A DNA stretch of 64,000 nucleotides from Bacillus rhizoplanae (GCF_917563915.1 NZ_CAKJTI010000005.1:62001-126000), one strand, 5' to 3'. Positions 25,828-35,651 are shown, counted from the first letter of the stretch. The notes: generated from the sequence alone by a model not told the origin. Program-made: numbers and translations.

Positions 25828-28800
25828 TTAGTATGAAGATACAAGTTTTACAGAATCTGCTTTCGCATACACACTCGTATATGCCTTGTTATCAGAAACC
25901 AGCTCATAATATGTTCCATTTGAAGTTTGAATCGTTCTTTTAATTGCAACCATAATATTACTGGATACTGAACTAGCTTGTTCGTTAGCTAAATTTTTAT
26001 ATAATACAGATCCTTGTTGCAGCATCCCCAGTTGGTATTTATTTAAATCTTTTCCACCATTCATAGCATCGAGTCTATTCATAAGAGAACCAATTTGTTG
26101 TCCCCAATTCTCATCACTTGCATACATGACATTCATACCTTGTGATTTATCTCCCAAGTTCCCGCCATTATATGTCCAGCCATTTGGATTTAAATAATTT
26201 TGATCAATATATGAAGCGCAGAAATCAATACCTTCTTCCCATGTATTAAACGCCGTTGCACCGTTGTATGGATCAGAATCTACCGCTCTAAAACCAAATA
26301 AATTTTTCTTATCTTGCGCAATACGACTTTTTCCCCAACCAGATTCTAAAACGGCGTGAGATACTAAATATCCTGCATTTAAACTATATTTTTGTGCTGC
26401 ATTAACGAAATATTGCCCAGTTCCAATAAGCGGACTATCTGGACTATATTTTCTGAGGAAATCATCAATATCTTTCCCTGTATAAATAGATGTAACGCGA
26501 AGCGGCATATATTCAAAATATTGATAACTATCTTGTCCACCAATTTGTGTTTTATCAAATGCCTCATAACGCTCACCTTCTTTTAAATGCTTCGACGCAT
26601 TACCAATTTGAGACGTCGTATACTTTTTCGAAGAAGCATTATATGCGTAGTGATATAGCTTTCCATCTTTCACGGTATAGTATGACGTTGATTCATGAAG
26701 CATGTTTGGATATAAAGTTACATCGTTTATATTTACATATCCTGTGGTATCATCAATTTTTACATAAACACGATCCCCAGCCACTTTTACAAATTTTAAG
26801 TCAGCTCCTTCTCGTACATATGTTAACTTCTTACCAGTCGCGATATCATAAATATTAACCACACCATTTGCTCGTACAAAACCTTGTTTCATATTCACAA
26901 CTTTACCATCGCTAACAATATAACCATCTTCTTGCATTGTTTGTAGCTCTTGTTCTGCTTCCATCCCATTAGACTTTTGAACTTTTTTCGTCGCTGTGAC
27001 CACTTCATAAGAAGATGCTTGTTTTAATTTTAAGAACTGTAAAGACACATAACCTTCTACACCATTCGCTCGAACTTTTGCCCAACCATTTTCCTTGCTA
27101 AGTACTGAGACTGACTCACCATTCTTCAAGCGTGCTACAACTGAAGTACTTGTAGAAGGACCTTGGCGCACATTTAATAAAGCTGCATTTACAATTCCTC
27201 TTTCTTCTGTCACTTGTCCTTTATTTCCATCGTTAGCATCCGAACTCGTACTAATTTGCACAAATTCTAGTGAAACATAGCCTTCTTTTCCTTTGTATGC
27301 AATCTTCGCCCAGCCGTTTTCTTTCCCTAATACTGTTACCTTCTCACCTTGTTTTAAGTTTCCGAGAATGACACTGCTTGTGTTCGCGGCGCTTCTTACT
27401 CGTAGGCTTGTTGCCGTTATCGTTCCCGTCTCTTGGGTACCCGTTACGATGTTTTCTGGCGGCTTTTCTGCTGGTTTTTCCGCTGGCTTCCCTTCTAACT
27501 TCACAAATTCTAGTGAAACATAGCCTTCTTTTCCTTTGTATGCAATCTTCGCCCAGCCGTTTTCTTTTCCTAATACTGTTATCTTTTCACCTTGTTTTAA
27601 GTTTCCGAGAATGGTACTGTTTGTATTTGCTGCACTTCTTACTCGAAGGCTTGTTGCCGTTATCGTTCCTGTCTCTTCGGTACCCGTTACGATATTTTCT
27701 GGCGGCTTTTCTGCTGGTTTTTCCGCTAATTTCTCTTCTAATTTCACAAATTCTAGTGAAACGTAACCTTCTTTTCCGTTGTATGCAATCTTCGCCCAGC
27801 CATTCGCTTTCCCTAATACTGTTACCTTCTCACCTTGTTTTAAGTTTCCAAGAATTGAACTCGTTGTATTTGCTGCACTTCTTACTCGTAAACTTGTTGC
27901 CGTTATTGTTCCTGTCTCTTGGGTACCCGTTACGATGTTTTCTGGTGGCTTTTCTGCTGGTTTGCCTTCTAACTTCACAAATTCTAGTGAAACGTAACCT
28001 TCTTTACCTTTATACTCAATTTTCGCCCAGCCGTTTCCTTTTCCCAGTACCGTTATCTTCTCGCCTTGTTTTAAGTTTCCGAGAATGGTACTCGTTGTAT
28101 TTGCTGCGCTTCTTACTCGTAGACTTGTTGCCGTTATTGTTCCCGTCTCTTGGGTACCCGTTACGATATTTTCTGGTGGCTTTTCTGCTGGTTTTTCTAC
28201 TGGTTTGCCTTCTAATTTCACAAATTCTAGTGAAACATAGCCTTCTTTTCCGTTGTACGCAATCTTTGCCCAACCATTCGCTTTCCCTAATACCGTTACC
28301 TTCTCACCTTGTTTTAAGTTTCCGAGAATGGTACTGCTTGTGTTTGCTGCGCTTCTTACTCGTAAACTTGTTGCTGTAACTGTTCCTGTCTCTTGGGTAC
28401 TCGTTACGATATTTTCTGGCGGCTTTTCTGCTGGTTTTTCTGCTGGCTTCCCTTCTAATTTCACAAATTCTAGTGAAACGTAACCTTCTTTACCTTTATA
28501 CTCAATTTTCGCCCAACCATTTGCTTTCCCTAATACCGTTACCTTCTCACCTTGTTTTAAGTTTCCGAGAATGGTACTGCTTGTGTTTGCTGCGCTTCTT
28601 ACTCGTAGACTTGTTGCCGTAATTGTTCCTGTCTCTTGGGTACTCGTTACGATATTTTCTGGTGGCTTTTCTGCTGGTTTTTCTGCTGGCTTCCCTTCTA
28701 ATTTCACAAATTCTAGTGAAACGTAACCTTCTTTACCTTTATACTCAATTTTCGCCCAACCATTTGCTTTCCCTAAAATTGTTACATTCTCTCCTTTTTG

Positions 28801-29208
28801 AACACTTCCAAGAAGAGTACTACCTAAAACAGGACTATTACGAACATTTAAACGAGTTGCTGTTACAACACCAGTTTCGCGTTGTCCATTGTTAATACTC
28901 GGTTGTTGCTTAGATTCTATTGCAGGTTTCGTCCCTACTATCTTTAAAAACTGCAGTGAGACATATCCTTCTTTCCCATTGTGAGAAATTTTTGCCCACT
29001 CTTTTTGTACTTCTAATATTTTCACAGTTGTTCCTTGCTTTACTTGCCCAATAATTGGACTTTGTGTTGTTGGTTGTTGGCGTATATTTAAATTCGTTGC
29101 GTTTACTGTCGCTGTGCTTTCTTCTTGTGCAAAAGCATGTGTGGAAATAAGAGAGGCTGCTGTTGCTATAAGTGTACCCGCTATTAGTTGCTTTTCCATT
29201 CTCTTCAT
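25828..29208 (-). CDS. Secreted glucosaminidase with nine SH3b repeats
   Basis: This 1126-residue exported autolysin has a signal peptide (LIAGTLIATAASLISTHAFA). Nine bacterial SH3 (SH3b) domains follow, about residues 34-735; repeats three to eight are almost identical and carry ATSLRVRSAANTSSTILGNL. Linkers are rich in KPAEKPPEN. The C-terminal region (~930-1060) is a GH73-type N-acetylglucosaminidase: LVSHAVLESGWGKSRIAQDK holds the catalytic glutamate, and KNLFGFRAVDSDPYNGA follows. It should cut peptidoglycan glycan strands. The SH3b array likely binds the cell wall. The start is ATG at 29208 or 29199; neither has a strong ribosome site. Confidence 0.88.
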   Translation of the reverse strand: MKRMEKQLIAGTLIATAASLISTHAFAQEESTATVNATNLNIRQQPTTQSPIIGQVKQGTTVKILEVQKEWAKISHNGKEGYVSLQFLKIVGTKPAIESKQQPSINNGQRETGVVTATRLNVRNSPVLGSTLLGSVQKGENVTILGKANGWAKIEYKGKEGYVSLEFVKLEGKPAEKPAEKPPENIVTSTQETGTITATSLRVRSAANTSSTILGNLKQGEKVTVLGKANGWAKIEYKGKEGYVSLEFVKLEGKPAEKPAEKPPENIVTSTQETGTVTATSLRVRSAANTSSTILGNLKQGEKVTVLGKANGWAKIAYNGKEGYVSLEFVKLEGKPVEKPAEKPPENIVTGTQETGTITATSLRVRSAANTTSTILGNLKQGEKITVLGKGNGWAKIEYKGKEGYVSLEFVKLEGKPAEKPPENIVTGTQETGTITATSLRVRSAANTTSSILGNLKQGEKVTVLGKANGWAKIAYNGKEGYVSLEFVKLEEKLAEKPAEKPPENIVTGTEETGTITATSLRVRSAANTNSTILGNLKQGEKITVLGKENGWAKIAYKGKEGYVSLEFVKLEGKPAEKPAEKPPENIVTGTQETGTITATSLRVRSAANTSSVILGNLKQGEKVTVLGKENGWAKIAYKGKEGYVSLEFVQISTSSDANDGNKGQVTEERGIVNAALLNVRQGPSTSTSVVARLKNGESVSVLSKENGWAKVRANGVEGYVSLQFLKLKQASSYEVVTATKKVQKSNGMEAEQELQTMQEDGYIVSDGKVVNMKQGFVRANGVVNIYDIATGKKLTYVREGADLKFVKVAGDRVYVKIDDTTGYVNINDVTLYPNMLHESTSYYTVKDGKLYHYAYNASSKKYTTSQIGNASKHLKEGERYEAFDKTQIGGQDSYQYFEYMPLRVTSIYTGKDIDDFLRKYSPDSPLIGTGQYFVNAAQKYSLNAGYLVSHAVLESGWGKSRIAQDKKNLFGFRAVDSDPYNGATAFNTWEEGIDFCASYIDQNYLNPNGWTYNGGNLGDKSQGMNVMYASDENWGQQIGSLMNRLDAMNGGKDLNKYQLGMLQQGSVLYKNLANEQASSVSSNIMVAIKRTIQTSNGTYYELVSDNKAYTSVYAKADSVKLVSSY
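27240..28800 (-). repeat. Coding tandem repeat (six near-identical SH3b units)
   Basis: About 230-246 bp per unit, with length differences caused by the number of AEKP linker codons. Identity at DNA level is high enough that long open frames also appear on the opposite strand. Copy number is probably unstable by recombination. Confidence 0.85.
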
Positions 29209-29372
29209 ATTTTATAAGAATATAAGGATTATTATATTCTCAGTTCACTCCCTTCCCATATTTTCTTATCTAATATTGTAGCATGAATACTACTATCCTC
29301 TGTGTTTGAAAAATGTTAACAATCTATGAAACCACATACAAATTCATATCAAGAAAATACACCATACACTAT

Positions 29373-29405
29373 TGAAAAAGGCTAGCATTTTGCCAACCTT
29401 TTTCG
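29373..29405 (-). terminator. Terminator of proS
   Basis: On the minus strand AAAAAGGTTGGC/GCTAGCCTTTTT forms a stem with a T-run, ~60 bp after the proS stop. Confidence 0.8.
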
Positions 29406-29461
29406 CCTTTAATAGGCCCACTTGTACTTACTTACTATCATCTAATCACTATACGAATTCT

Positions 29462-30892
29462 TTAATACGCCTTACCCCAATACACCATATGCTTCGCATC
29501 TTTCTCACAGCACACACATTGTTTAGCTAATTCCTCTTGTTCAAATGGCATACAACGTGATGTAACACCTACTTCTTCTTTCAACTTTTCTTCACAAGCA
29601 AGACTTCCACACCACATCGCTTTAATAAACCCTTGTTTTTCTTCTGCTACTTGTTTCATTTCTTCAAAAGTAGTAGCTATATATGTTTTTTCTTCACGAA
29701 ATACTTTTGCTTTTTCAAAAAGAGACTGCTGAATGTCATCAAGTAATGTTGTAATACGTTCTTCTAATTCGTTTATAGATACAAATTCTTTCTCTTTTGT
29801 ATCACGGCGTACAAGGACAACTTGATTTTTTTCAATATCTTTCGGCCCTACTTCTAAGCGAATTGGTACTCCCTTCATCTCATATTCATTAAACTTCCAG
29901 CCTGGTGTTTTGTTGCTTGCATCCATTTTCACACGCGCAACTTTCTGAATACGAGTTTGAAGCTCAGTTGCTTTTTCTAACACGCCTTCTTTGTGCTGGG
30001 CAATTGGTACAATCATCACTTGCATTGGCGCAATCTTTGGTGGTAACACAAGTCCATTATTATCGCTGTGTACCATAATAAGTGCACCAATCATTCTCGT
30101 TGTTACACCCCAAGATGTTTGATGTGCATACTGCCATTTTCCATTTCGATCTAAAAATTTAATATCAAACGCCTCGGTGAAGTTAGTGCCAAAGTTATGT
30201 GACGTGCCCGTCTGTAGTGCCTTACCATCATGCATTAAACTTTCAATTGTATAAGTTGCTTTAGCACCTGCAAACTTTTCTTTTTCCGTCTTCTGCCCTT
30301 TTATAACTGGAATAGCTAAATACTCTTCACAAAACGACGCATATATATCTAAAATATTAAGCGTTTCTTGCTGTGATTCTTCCGCTGTTTCATGAATTGT
30401 ATGACCTTCTTGCCATAAAAATTCAGTTGTGCGTAAGAACGGACGCGTTGTTTTTTCCCAACGTACAACTGAACACCATTGGTTATATAACTTTGGTAAA
30501 TCATTATACGACTGAACAATTTTCGAGAAGTGCTCACAGAATAACGTTTCTGATGTTGGACGAACACAAAGACGCTCTGCTAATTCTTCACTTCCTCCAT
30601 GTGTAACCCACGCTACTTCTGGTGCAAAACCTTCCACATGATCTTTCTCTTTTTGAAGTAAACTTTCTGGAATAAACATTGGCATATACACATTTTCATG
30701 CCCTGTTTCTTTTAATTTTCCGTCCATCACTTTTTGAATATTTTCCCAGATCCCAAAACCATATGGACGTAAAATCATACATCCTTTTACGCTCGAATAA
30801 TCAACAAGCTCAGCTTTTTTAACGATATCGGTATACCACTGTGCGAAATCTTCTTCCATTTTTGTAATGGCTTGTACTTGTTCTTTTACCAT
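29462..30892 (-). CDS. proS: Prolyl-tRNA synthetase, archaeal/eukaryotic-type
   Basis: This 476-residue class II synthetase charges tRNA-Pro. Motif 2 region is [21 protein letters not shown] and motif 3 includes [19 protein letters not shown]. The anticodon-binding domain begins near residue 290 ([16 protein letters not shown]). The C-terminal zinc-like Cys cluster [18 protein letters not shown] ending in Tyr is typical of the short archaeal/eukaryotic ProRS. Such a gene usually coexists with a longer bacterial-type ProRS elsewhere. Its transcript begins with a T-box leader; AAGGAGGAAAAG precedes ATG. Confidence 0.94.
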   Translation of the reverse strand: MVKEQVQAITKMEEDFAQWYTDIVKKAELVDYSSVKGCMILRPYGFGIWENIQKVMDGKLKETGHENVYMPMFIPESLLQKEKDHVEGFAPEVAWVTHGGSEELAERLCVRPTSETLFCEHFSKIVQSYNDLPKLYNQWCSVVRWEKTTRPFLRTTEFLWQEGHTIHETAEESQQETLNILDIYASFCEEYLAIPVIKGQKTEKEKFAGAKATYTIESLMHDGKALQTGTSHNFGTNFTEAFDIKFLDRNGKWQYAHQTSWGVTTRMIGALIMVHSDNNGLVLPPKIAPMQVMIVPIAQHKEGVLEKATELQTRIQKVARVKMDASNKTPGWKFNEYEMKGVPIRLEVGPKDIEKNQVVLVRRDTKEKEFVSINELEERITTLLDDIQQSLFEKAKVFREEKTYIATTFEEMKQVAEEKQGFIKAMWCGSLACEEKLKEEVGVTSRCMPFEQEELAKQCVCCEKDAKHMVYWGKAY

Positions 30893-30918
30893 CTACTTTT
30901 CCTCCTTCAAAAAAATAA

Positions 30919-31130
30919 AAAAAGCTCGTGTCCCTATAATAGGGACCGAGCTTTTGTCGGCGTTACCACCCTGATTCATATACAATATGTATATGCTCTC
31001 TTGTTTGATAACGGGAATATCCCGCTGCCTATGCAGAACTCAAAGGTAGGTTCCATATTGTCTTTTAAGAATCTCTCAGCCACCGGATTCTCTCTCTGCA
31101 AAAAGATTGAACATGTACTAATCCTTTTTC
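30919..31130 (-). promoter_or_regulatory. Proline T-box riboswitch leader of proS
   Basis: On the minus strand the T-box sequence AGGGTGGTAACGCCG (about 30958-30973) is followed by a terminator (AAGCTCGGTCCC/GGGACACGAGCTT plus T7, 30919-30955). Upstream, Stem I contains the GGTGGCTGAGAG segment and a specifier loop GAA-CCT-ACC, in which CCT encodes proline. Uncharged tRNA-Pro should favour the antiterminator and raise proS. Confidence 0.9.
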
Positions 31131-31245
31131 ATCGTCATAACAATATAAATTTGTTGACTATCATAATACACACTTCATTGTAAAGCAATATAAAATTTTC
31201 TGATTCTTGTATATTCTTTTCATTTTATTTTGTTTTATACTTGTA

Positions 31246-31530
31246 TTATATATATTTATCTCGAAAAAATTTTACAACTTGGTGAAGTAACATCCCAATA
31301 ATTGTTCCAATTAGGATAAAGAAACATAGAAAACCATATCCCATACCTTCCCATCCACCAATAAAAAACAATGTGAATAAAAAACAAACGAAACAAATTA
31401 TAATTACAATAAGCCCAAAGGCAATGTCAAACGAACGGTTCGGAAAGCTTTTTCGTAACATAAACGAAATTAAAAAAACAACAACCGTTGTGATAATACT
31501 GATTATCCAAAAGATCTCCACCTTTTCCAC
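31246..31530 (-). CDS. Small YesK-like membrane protein
   Basis: This 94-residue protein has three hydrophobic helices separated by LRKSFPNRSFD and GGWEGMGYGF. The GGWEGMGYG segment resembles the YesK family of unknown function. A GTG start at 31530 is supported by GGAGAAGGGGG just upstream. It is a single gene, divergent from the phosphodiesterase gene. Confidence 0.65.
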   Translation of the reverse strand: MEKVEIFWIISIITTVVVFLISFMLRKSFPNRSFDIAFGLIVIIICFVCFLFTLFFIGGWEGMGYGFLCFFILIGTIIGMLLHQVVKFFRDKYI

Positions 31531-31670
31531 CCCCTTCTCCTCCTAAATGTATTATATGTTATAAAGTCTAAAAATTTAAAAAATACTTTTTTCTAAAGAT
31601 AAGTTTTTATCACTAAATACTAATAGTAATATATAAAAATAGGATATAGAAACTTGTGGAGGTATTTTCT

Positions 31671-32984
31671 ATGAACAAACCTGTAACAAAGCATGTTGTT
31701 ATTTTATCTTTTGATTGTTTATCAGCTTTAGATTTTCCTATATTACAAACACTTCCTCACTTTCGTTCTTTACTGAAACGCGGTGCGTACGCTGAAAAAG
31801 TCGAGAGTATTTATCCATCTGTTACATATCCAAGTCATGCAACGATTGTGACAGGAAATTATCCTGCAAAACATGGCGTTGTAAACAATACACTGCTGCA
31901 ACCTGGAAAAGAATCGCCCGACTGGCACTGGTACCGCCGTTCTATTAAAGGAACAACCCTTTATGATGAAGCGCGAAAAGCAAACTTAAAAACAGCTGCA
32001 CTTCTATGGCCTGTCACAGGAAAAGCAAAAATTGATTACAACATGCCTGAAATTTTTCCAAATCGGCCATGGCAAAATCAAGTACTCGTCTCCTTATTCA
32101 GTGGAAGTCCATTGTATCAATTAGGATTAAATCAGCGCTTTGGTCATATTCGGAACGGTTTATCACAACCAGAGCTAGATGATTTTGTTCTCGCTTCTGC
32201 GGTACACACAATTCAAACGAAAAAGCCAAACCTTATGTTTGTTCATTTTACTGATTTAGATACACAGCGCCATTATCATGGATTTTCTTCTGAAGAAACA
32301 GTAGCAGCTATTCATCGCCATGACAAACGTCTAGGTGCAATTGTTGAGGCGTTAAAAGAAAGCGGCATTTACGAAGAAGCAACTATCATTGCACTCGGGG
32401 ATCATAGCGCATTAGATGAGCATAAAGCTATTCAATTAAATGTCTTATTGCGTGAAAAAGGATTCCTTACTGTGAACAAAAAAGGAGAAGTAACAAATTG
32501 GAAAGCCTATTGCCAAAGCTGTGATGGTTCAGCATATGTATACGTAAAAGATAAAAATGATACAGACACAATTGGAAGTTTGCACCGTCTGCTGCAAGAA
32601 ATCATGCAAGATGAACAAAACGGAATTGAATTTCTATTAACCGATGAGGAAGCAAAAGATCTCGGAGCTGACGGAAATTGCCTCTTTATGCTTGAAGCAC
32701 GAGAAGGGTATTACTTTTTAGAAAATCATACTGGAGACTTTATAAGAGAGATTACAAGAGAAGATGTAACCTCTAGCAAAAAATATACGTTTGGTACTCA
32801 TGGCTATTCTCCATCAAAACCAAATTACGAAACAATTTTCATGGCAGCTGGTAAGGGGATTCGTCAAGGAGCAATTATTCCACGTATGCGACTTATTGAT
32901 GAAGGTCCTACAATTGCAAGACTGCTTGGATTACATCTCGGTGAAACAGATGGCACTGTTATAGAGGAGTTATTATACATGTAA
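31671..32984 (+). CDS. Type I phosphodiesterase/nucleotide pyrophosphatase-family protein
   Basis: This 437-residue protein belongs to the alkaline phosphatase superfamily. Metal and nucleophile motifs visible: SFDCLSALDF near the start, YPSVTYPSHATIVTGNYPAKHG with the nucleophile Thr, FTDLDTQRHYHGF, LGDHSALDEH and GTHGYSP near the end. Such enzymes hydrolyse phosphodiesters or pyrophosphates with two zinc ions. There is no clear signal peptide, so it may be cytoplasmic. The ATG at 31671 follows GGAGGTATTTTCT. The UMF1 transporter gene follows by 97 bp and may be co-transcribed. Confidence 0.87.
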   Translation: MNKPVTKHVVILSFDCLSALDFPILQTLPHFRSLLKRGAYAEKVESIYPSVTYPSHATIVTGNYPAKHGVVNNTLLQPGKESPDWHWYRRSIKGTTLYDEARKANLKTAALLWPVTGKAKIDYNMPEIFPNRPWQNQVLVSLFSGSPLYQLGLNQRFGHIRNGLSQPELDDFVLASAVHTIQTKKPNLMFVHFTDLDTQRHYHGFSSEETVAAIHRHDKRLGAIVEALKESGIYEEATIIALGDHSALDEHKAIQLNVLLREKGFLTVNKKGEVTNWKAYCQSCDGSAYVYVKDKNDTDTIGSLHRLLQEIMQDEQNGIEFLLTDEEAKDLGADGNCLFMLEAREGYYFLENHTGDFIREITREDVTSSKKYTFGTHGYSPSKPNYETIFMAAGKGIRQGAIIPRMRLIDEGPTIARLLGLHLGETDGTVIEELLYM

Positions 32985-33080
32985 AGTTAAGTAAAAGCTT
33001 TGTAAAGATTGCGTCAGTTTCTCTTTTTTACACATGCTTTTTTGTACAATAACATTAGATTAGTTGGGGGAGGAACAAAT

Positions 33081-34367
33081 ATGAAAAAAATGTCCAGGCA
33101 AGAAAAGAGCTGGATATTATACGACTGGGCAAACTCAGTGTATTCACTCGTCATTACAACTGCTTTATTTCCAATCTACTTTAAAGCAGCTGCTAAAGAA
33201 GCTGGACTTGCAGGCACAACATCAACTGCGTATTGGGGTTATACCAATTCCTTTGCAACACTTCTTGTGTCTATACTTGCCCCAATTCTTGGTACGATTG
33301 CCGATTATAGAGGATTTAAGAAACGTTTTTTCACATTCTTTTTCCTATTAGGTATTATTTTTACAAGTATGCTGGCAGTAGTACCAACTTCGCAGTGGAT
33401 TCTCTTACTTTGCTGTTATATGCTCACTTTAATTGGATTTGCAGGAGCAAATATTTTTTACGATGCTTTTTTAATAGATGTGACGACAGAGGAACGCATG
33501 AATCGTATTTCCACACGTGGATTTGCCCTTGGCTATATCGGAAGTACAATTCCATTTATAGGCTGCATGGCCCTTATTATTCTTTCACAAAAAGGTGCTA
33601 TACCATTATCTGTCAGCGTGGCAACTCAAATTTCGTTCGCAATTACAGCGCTTTGGTGGGGACTATTTACCATCCCTATGTTAAAAAATGTTGAACAACG
33701 TTATTATATCGAACGCGATCCAAATCCTGTTACTACAAGCTTTAAACGCCTTATTCATACATTTAAAAATATCCGTCAATATCGAACAGTTTTTTTCTTT
33801 CTCCTTGCCTACTTCTTCTACATTGATGGAGTCGATACAATCATCACAATGTCAACAGCATATGGAACAGACCTTGGAATTAGTGCAACAAACCTATTAA
33901 TTATTCTGTTCGTTACTCAAATCGTCGCCGGCCCATTTGCACTATTATATGGCAAGTTATCAGAAACATTTACTGGAAAGAAAATGTTATATGTTGGTAT
34001 TATTATTTATATTATTATTTGTACGTATGCTTATTTCCTAAAAACAACGCTAGATTTCTGGATTTTAGCGATGCTCGTCGCTACTTCACAAGGTGGTATT
34101 CAAGCGTTAAGCCGCTCCTATTTTGCAAAGCTCATTCCAAAAGAATCCGCAAATGAATTTTTTGGATTTTATAACATATTCGGAAAATTCGCTGCGATTA
34201 TGGGACCTGTTCTCGTCGGTGTCACAACGCAGTTAACCGGCAAAACAAACGCTGGCGTGTTAAGCATTATCATATTATTTATTATCGGTGGATTTCTTTT
34301 AACACGCGTACCAGAAGTATCTTCCGCTTCTGTAACACCACCTTCGCCAAAATCAGAAACATTATAA
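33081..34367 (+). CDS. UMF1-family MFS transporter
   Basis: This 428-residue protein has twelve predicted membrane helices and the UMF1/Atg22 N-terminal signature SRQEKSWILYDWANSVYSLV. GVDTIITMSTAYGTDLG and GGIQALSRSYFAKLIP are further family segments. The substrate is not known; fungal Atg22 exports amino acids from the vacuole. The ATG at 33081 follows GGGGGAGG; an upstream in-frame extension has no ribosome site. A terminator follows 3 bp after the stop. Confidence 0.88.
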   Translation: MKKMSRQEKSWILYDWANSVYSLVITTALFPIYFKAAAKEAGLAGTTSTAYWGYTNSFATLLVSILAPILGTIADYRGFKKRFFTFFFLLGIIFTSMLAVVPTSQWILLLCCYMLTLIGFAGANIFYDAFLIDVTTEERMNRISTRGFALGYIGSTIPFIGCMALIILSQKGAIPLSVSVATQISFAITALWWGLFTIPMLKNVEQRYYIERDPNPVTTSFKRLIHTFKNIRQYRTVFFFLLAYFFYIDGVDTIITMSTAYGTDLGISATNLLIILFVTQIVAGPFALLYGKLSETFTGKKMLYVGIIIYIIICTYAYFLKTTLDFWILAMLVATSQGGIQALSRSYFAKLIPKESANEFFGFYNIFGKFAAIMGPVLVGVTTQLTGKTNAGVLSIIILFIIGGFLLTRVPEVSSASVTPPSPKSETL

Positions 34368-34370
34368 TAA

Positions 34371-34410
34371 AAATCTCTCCCATCTTATGTTAGAGGGAGA
34401 GATTTTTTTG
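34371..34410 (+). terminator. Terminator of the UMF1 gene
   Basis: AAAATCTCTCCC/GGGAGAGATTTT stem with a T7 tail. Confidence 0.9.
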
Positions 34411-34437
34411 CTATTGCTTACAACAGCCTCTCTTACT

Positions 34438-34500
34438 AATCAAACGTTTGTTTAATAGATTTCATCACGGTTTCATACAATTAATCAAACGTTTGTTTAA
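34438..34500. repeat. Pair of palindromic AATCAAACGTTTGTTTAA motifs
   Basis: The 18-bp sequence occurs at 34438-34455 and 34483-34500, 45 bp apart in the same orientation, and again at 44164-44181. The core CAAACGTTTG is a perfect palindrome. It resembles an operator, but both sites are downstream of the nearest genes. Confidence 0.6.
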
Positions 34501-34549
34501 ATTTAAAAACAAAAAATGCGCCTTCTTCAGACGCATTTCCATATTAACT

Positions 34550-34783
34550 TCAATCGCCACCACAACTTCCACCATCTCCGCCATCTCCACCAAAAGAACT
34601 ATCGCAATCTCCTGAACTCTCACTAGGTCCTGCGAAAAAAAATGGTGTAGCAGTATACGTTGTACTATCCGTTGCATCAGACTTATATTGTTTTCGTGCC
34701 CGCTTTCTTTCACTAGATACAATTACTTTTACAATAATCCAAAATAGTATAATAAAAAGCACAGCACCTACTAATATTTCCAT
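34550..34783 (-). CDS. Small membrane protein with Gly/Asp/Cys-rich tail
   Basis: This 77-residue protein has one N-terminal membrane helix (ILVGAVLFIILFWIIVKVIV), a basic stretch (SSERKRARKQYKS), and a tail SSGDCDSSFGGDGGDGGSCG ending GD. The tail holds two Cys in a Gly/Asp-rich context. The family was not recognised. The ATG at 34783 is preceded by GAAAGGGGG. It is 17 bp downstream of a thioredoxin-like gene, so an operon is likely. Confidence 0.7.
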   Translation of the reverse strand: MEILVGAVLFIILFWIIVKVIVSSERKRARKQYKSDATDSTTYTATPFFFAGPSESSGDCDSSFGGDGGDGGSCGGD

Positions 34784-34800
34784 TTTAAATCCCCCTTTCA

Positions 34801-35112
34801 CTACTCAACCATTTGTAGAATACGATTTATATTCTCCAAAGAAATGAAACGAGATTCTCGTACTATTTCTTTTCCACCGTGAAATAGTAAAACGGTTGGT
34901 GCAGTCAACACTAAATATTTCGCTGAAATTTCCCTCATGTCCTCTAATGAAACAACAATTTTTTCCACATTAGGGTAAAGTTCAAGTAATCGCATTATTT
35001 TTTCAAGCATAACGTCACATACACCACAATCCGCAGTTTTAATAAATAATAGACATAATGGTTGTTGCTCAATATATGCTGCTAATTCTTCTACATTTGA
35101 AAATTGTTTCAT
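34801..35112 (-). CDS. Thioredoxin-family protein
   Basis: This 103-residue thioredoxin-fold protein has the redox motif CGVC (TADCGVCDVML, residues ~29-35) and the cis-proline region VLTAPTVLLFHGGKEI. It is cytoplasmic, without a signal peptide. It resembles the small YdbP/YtpP-type proteins. It overlaps or adjoins the downstream small membrane protein gene, and the DUF1992 gene ends 11 bp upstream, suggesting a three-gene operon. Confidence 0.85.
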   Translation of the reverse strand: MKQFSNVEELAAYIEQQPLCLLFIKTADCGVCDVMLEKIMRLLELYPNVEKIVVSLEDMREISAKYLVLTAPTVLLFHGGKEIVRESRFISLENINRILQMVE

Positions 35113-35123
35113 ACGAATCCCTC

Positions 35124-35495
35124 TTACATAAATTTTTGAAATATCTTTTTACGATATATGCCAAATACTGATGTTTCTTTTAATTTACGCCTTTCTAGCA
35201 GTTGCTGAAAACGAAGTGATTTTGCGGTTAATTCTTCTTGTAATTTTCTTCTCTCTACCTCATCATGACAACAAGCAATTAAGTCTTCAATTTTTAACAT
35301 ATCTTTTTGTAACTGCATTTCTTCAGGAATCATACCAGCATTTTTTAAAATTTTATAACTTATACGAAGCTCTTCTGGAATCATCGATAAATCTTCTAAC
35401 TCAAGAGGTTTCCCTTTCCCCGGAAGATCTTCAAAATCACCGTTTTTCATCGCTTGACGAATACGTTCCTCAGCAAGAATTGAAAAGATATCCAT
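35124..35495 (-). CDS. DUF1992 (DnaJ-homologue C28-like) protein
   Basis: This 123-residue protein matches DUF1992: MDIFSILAEERIRQAMKNGD, then FEDLPGKGKPLELEDLSMIP and LRISYKILKNAGMIPEE. The function is unknown. The ATG at 35495 is supported by AGAGGAAG. A longer frame upstream would add residues such as GVLLPANS encoded by a bcr1-like repeat, and is rejected. It is the first gene of a probable operon with the thioredoxin-like gene. Confidence 0.88.
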   Translation of the reverse strand: MDIFSILAEERIRQAMKNGDFEDLPGKGKPLELEDLSMIPEELRISYKILKNAGMIPEEMQLQKDMLKIEDLIACCHDEVERRKLQEELTAKSLRFQQLLERRKLKETSVFGIYRKKIFQKFM

Positions 35496-35535
35496 AATAC
35501 CACTTCCTCTAATGTATTCAAACTCTTTTCTACAG

Positions 35536-35632
35536 TTTATCCTGCTATTCGCGGGCAGTAAGACCCCCACCTCAAGATGCAGAAAGAACTAAGAAGATAG
35601 GTGGGGGATACCCCCGATTGGTTCAACTAACA
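35536..35632 (+). repeat. bcr1-like element lacking its right end
   Basis: It begins TTTATCCTGCTATTCGCGGG and keeps the internal AGGTGGGGGATACCCCCGAT and GATTGGTTCAACTAAC, but the usual GGAAGTTTCACTTTAT end is missing. It lies between the DUF1992 and ABC-F genes, both on the minus strand. Confidence 0.7.
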
Positions 35633-35651
35633 GGAAATACTTCTCTTACTA

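Noticed and set aside
27378-28379. Long plus-strand ORF (333 codons) rich in Leu/Phe/Ser opposite the SH3b repeats
   Set aside because: It is the antisense of the repeat units and itself repetitive. It has no ribosome site, and its openness follows from the codon pattern of the sense gene.
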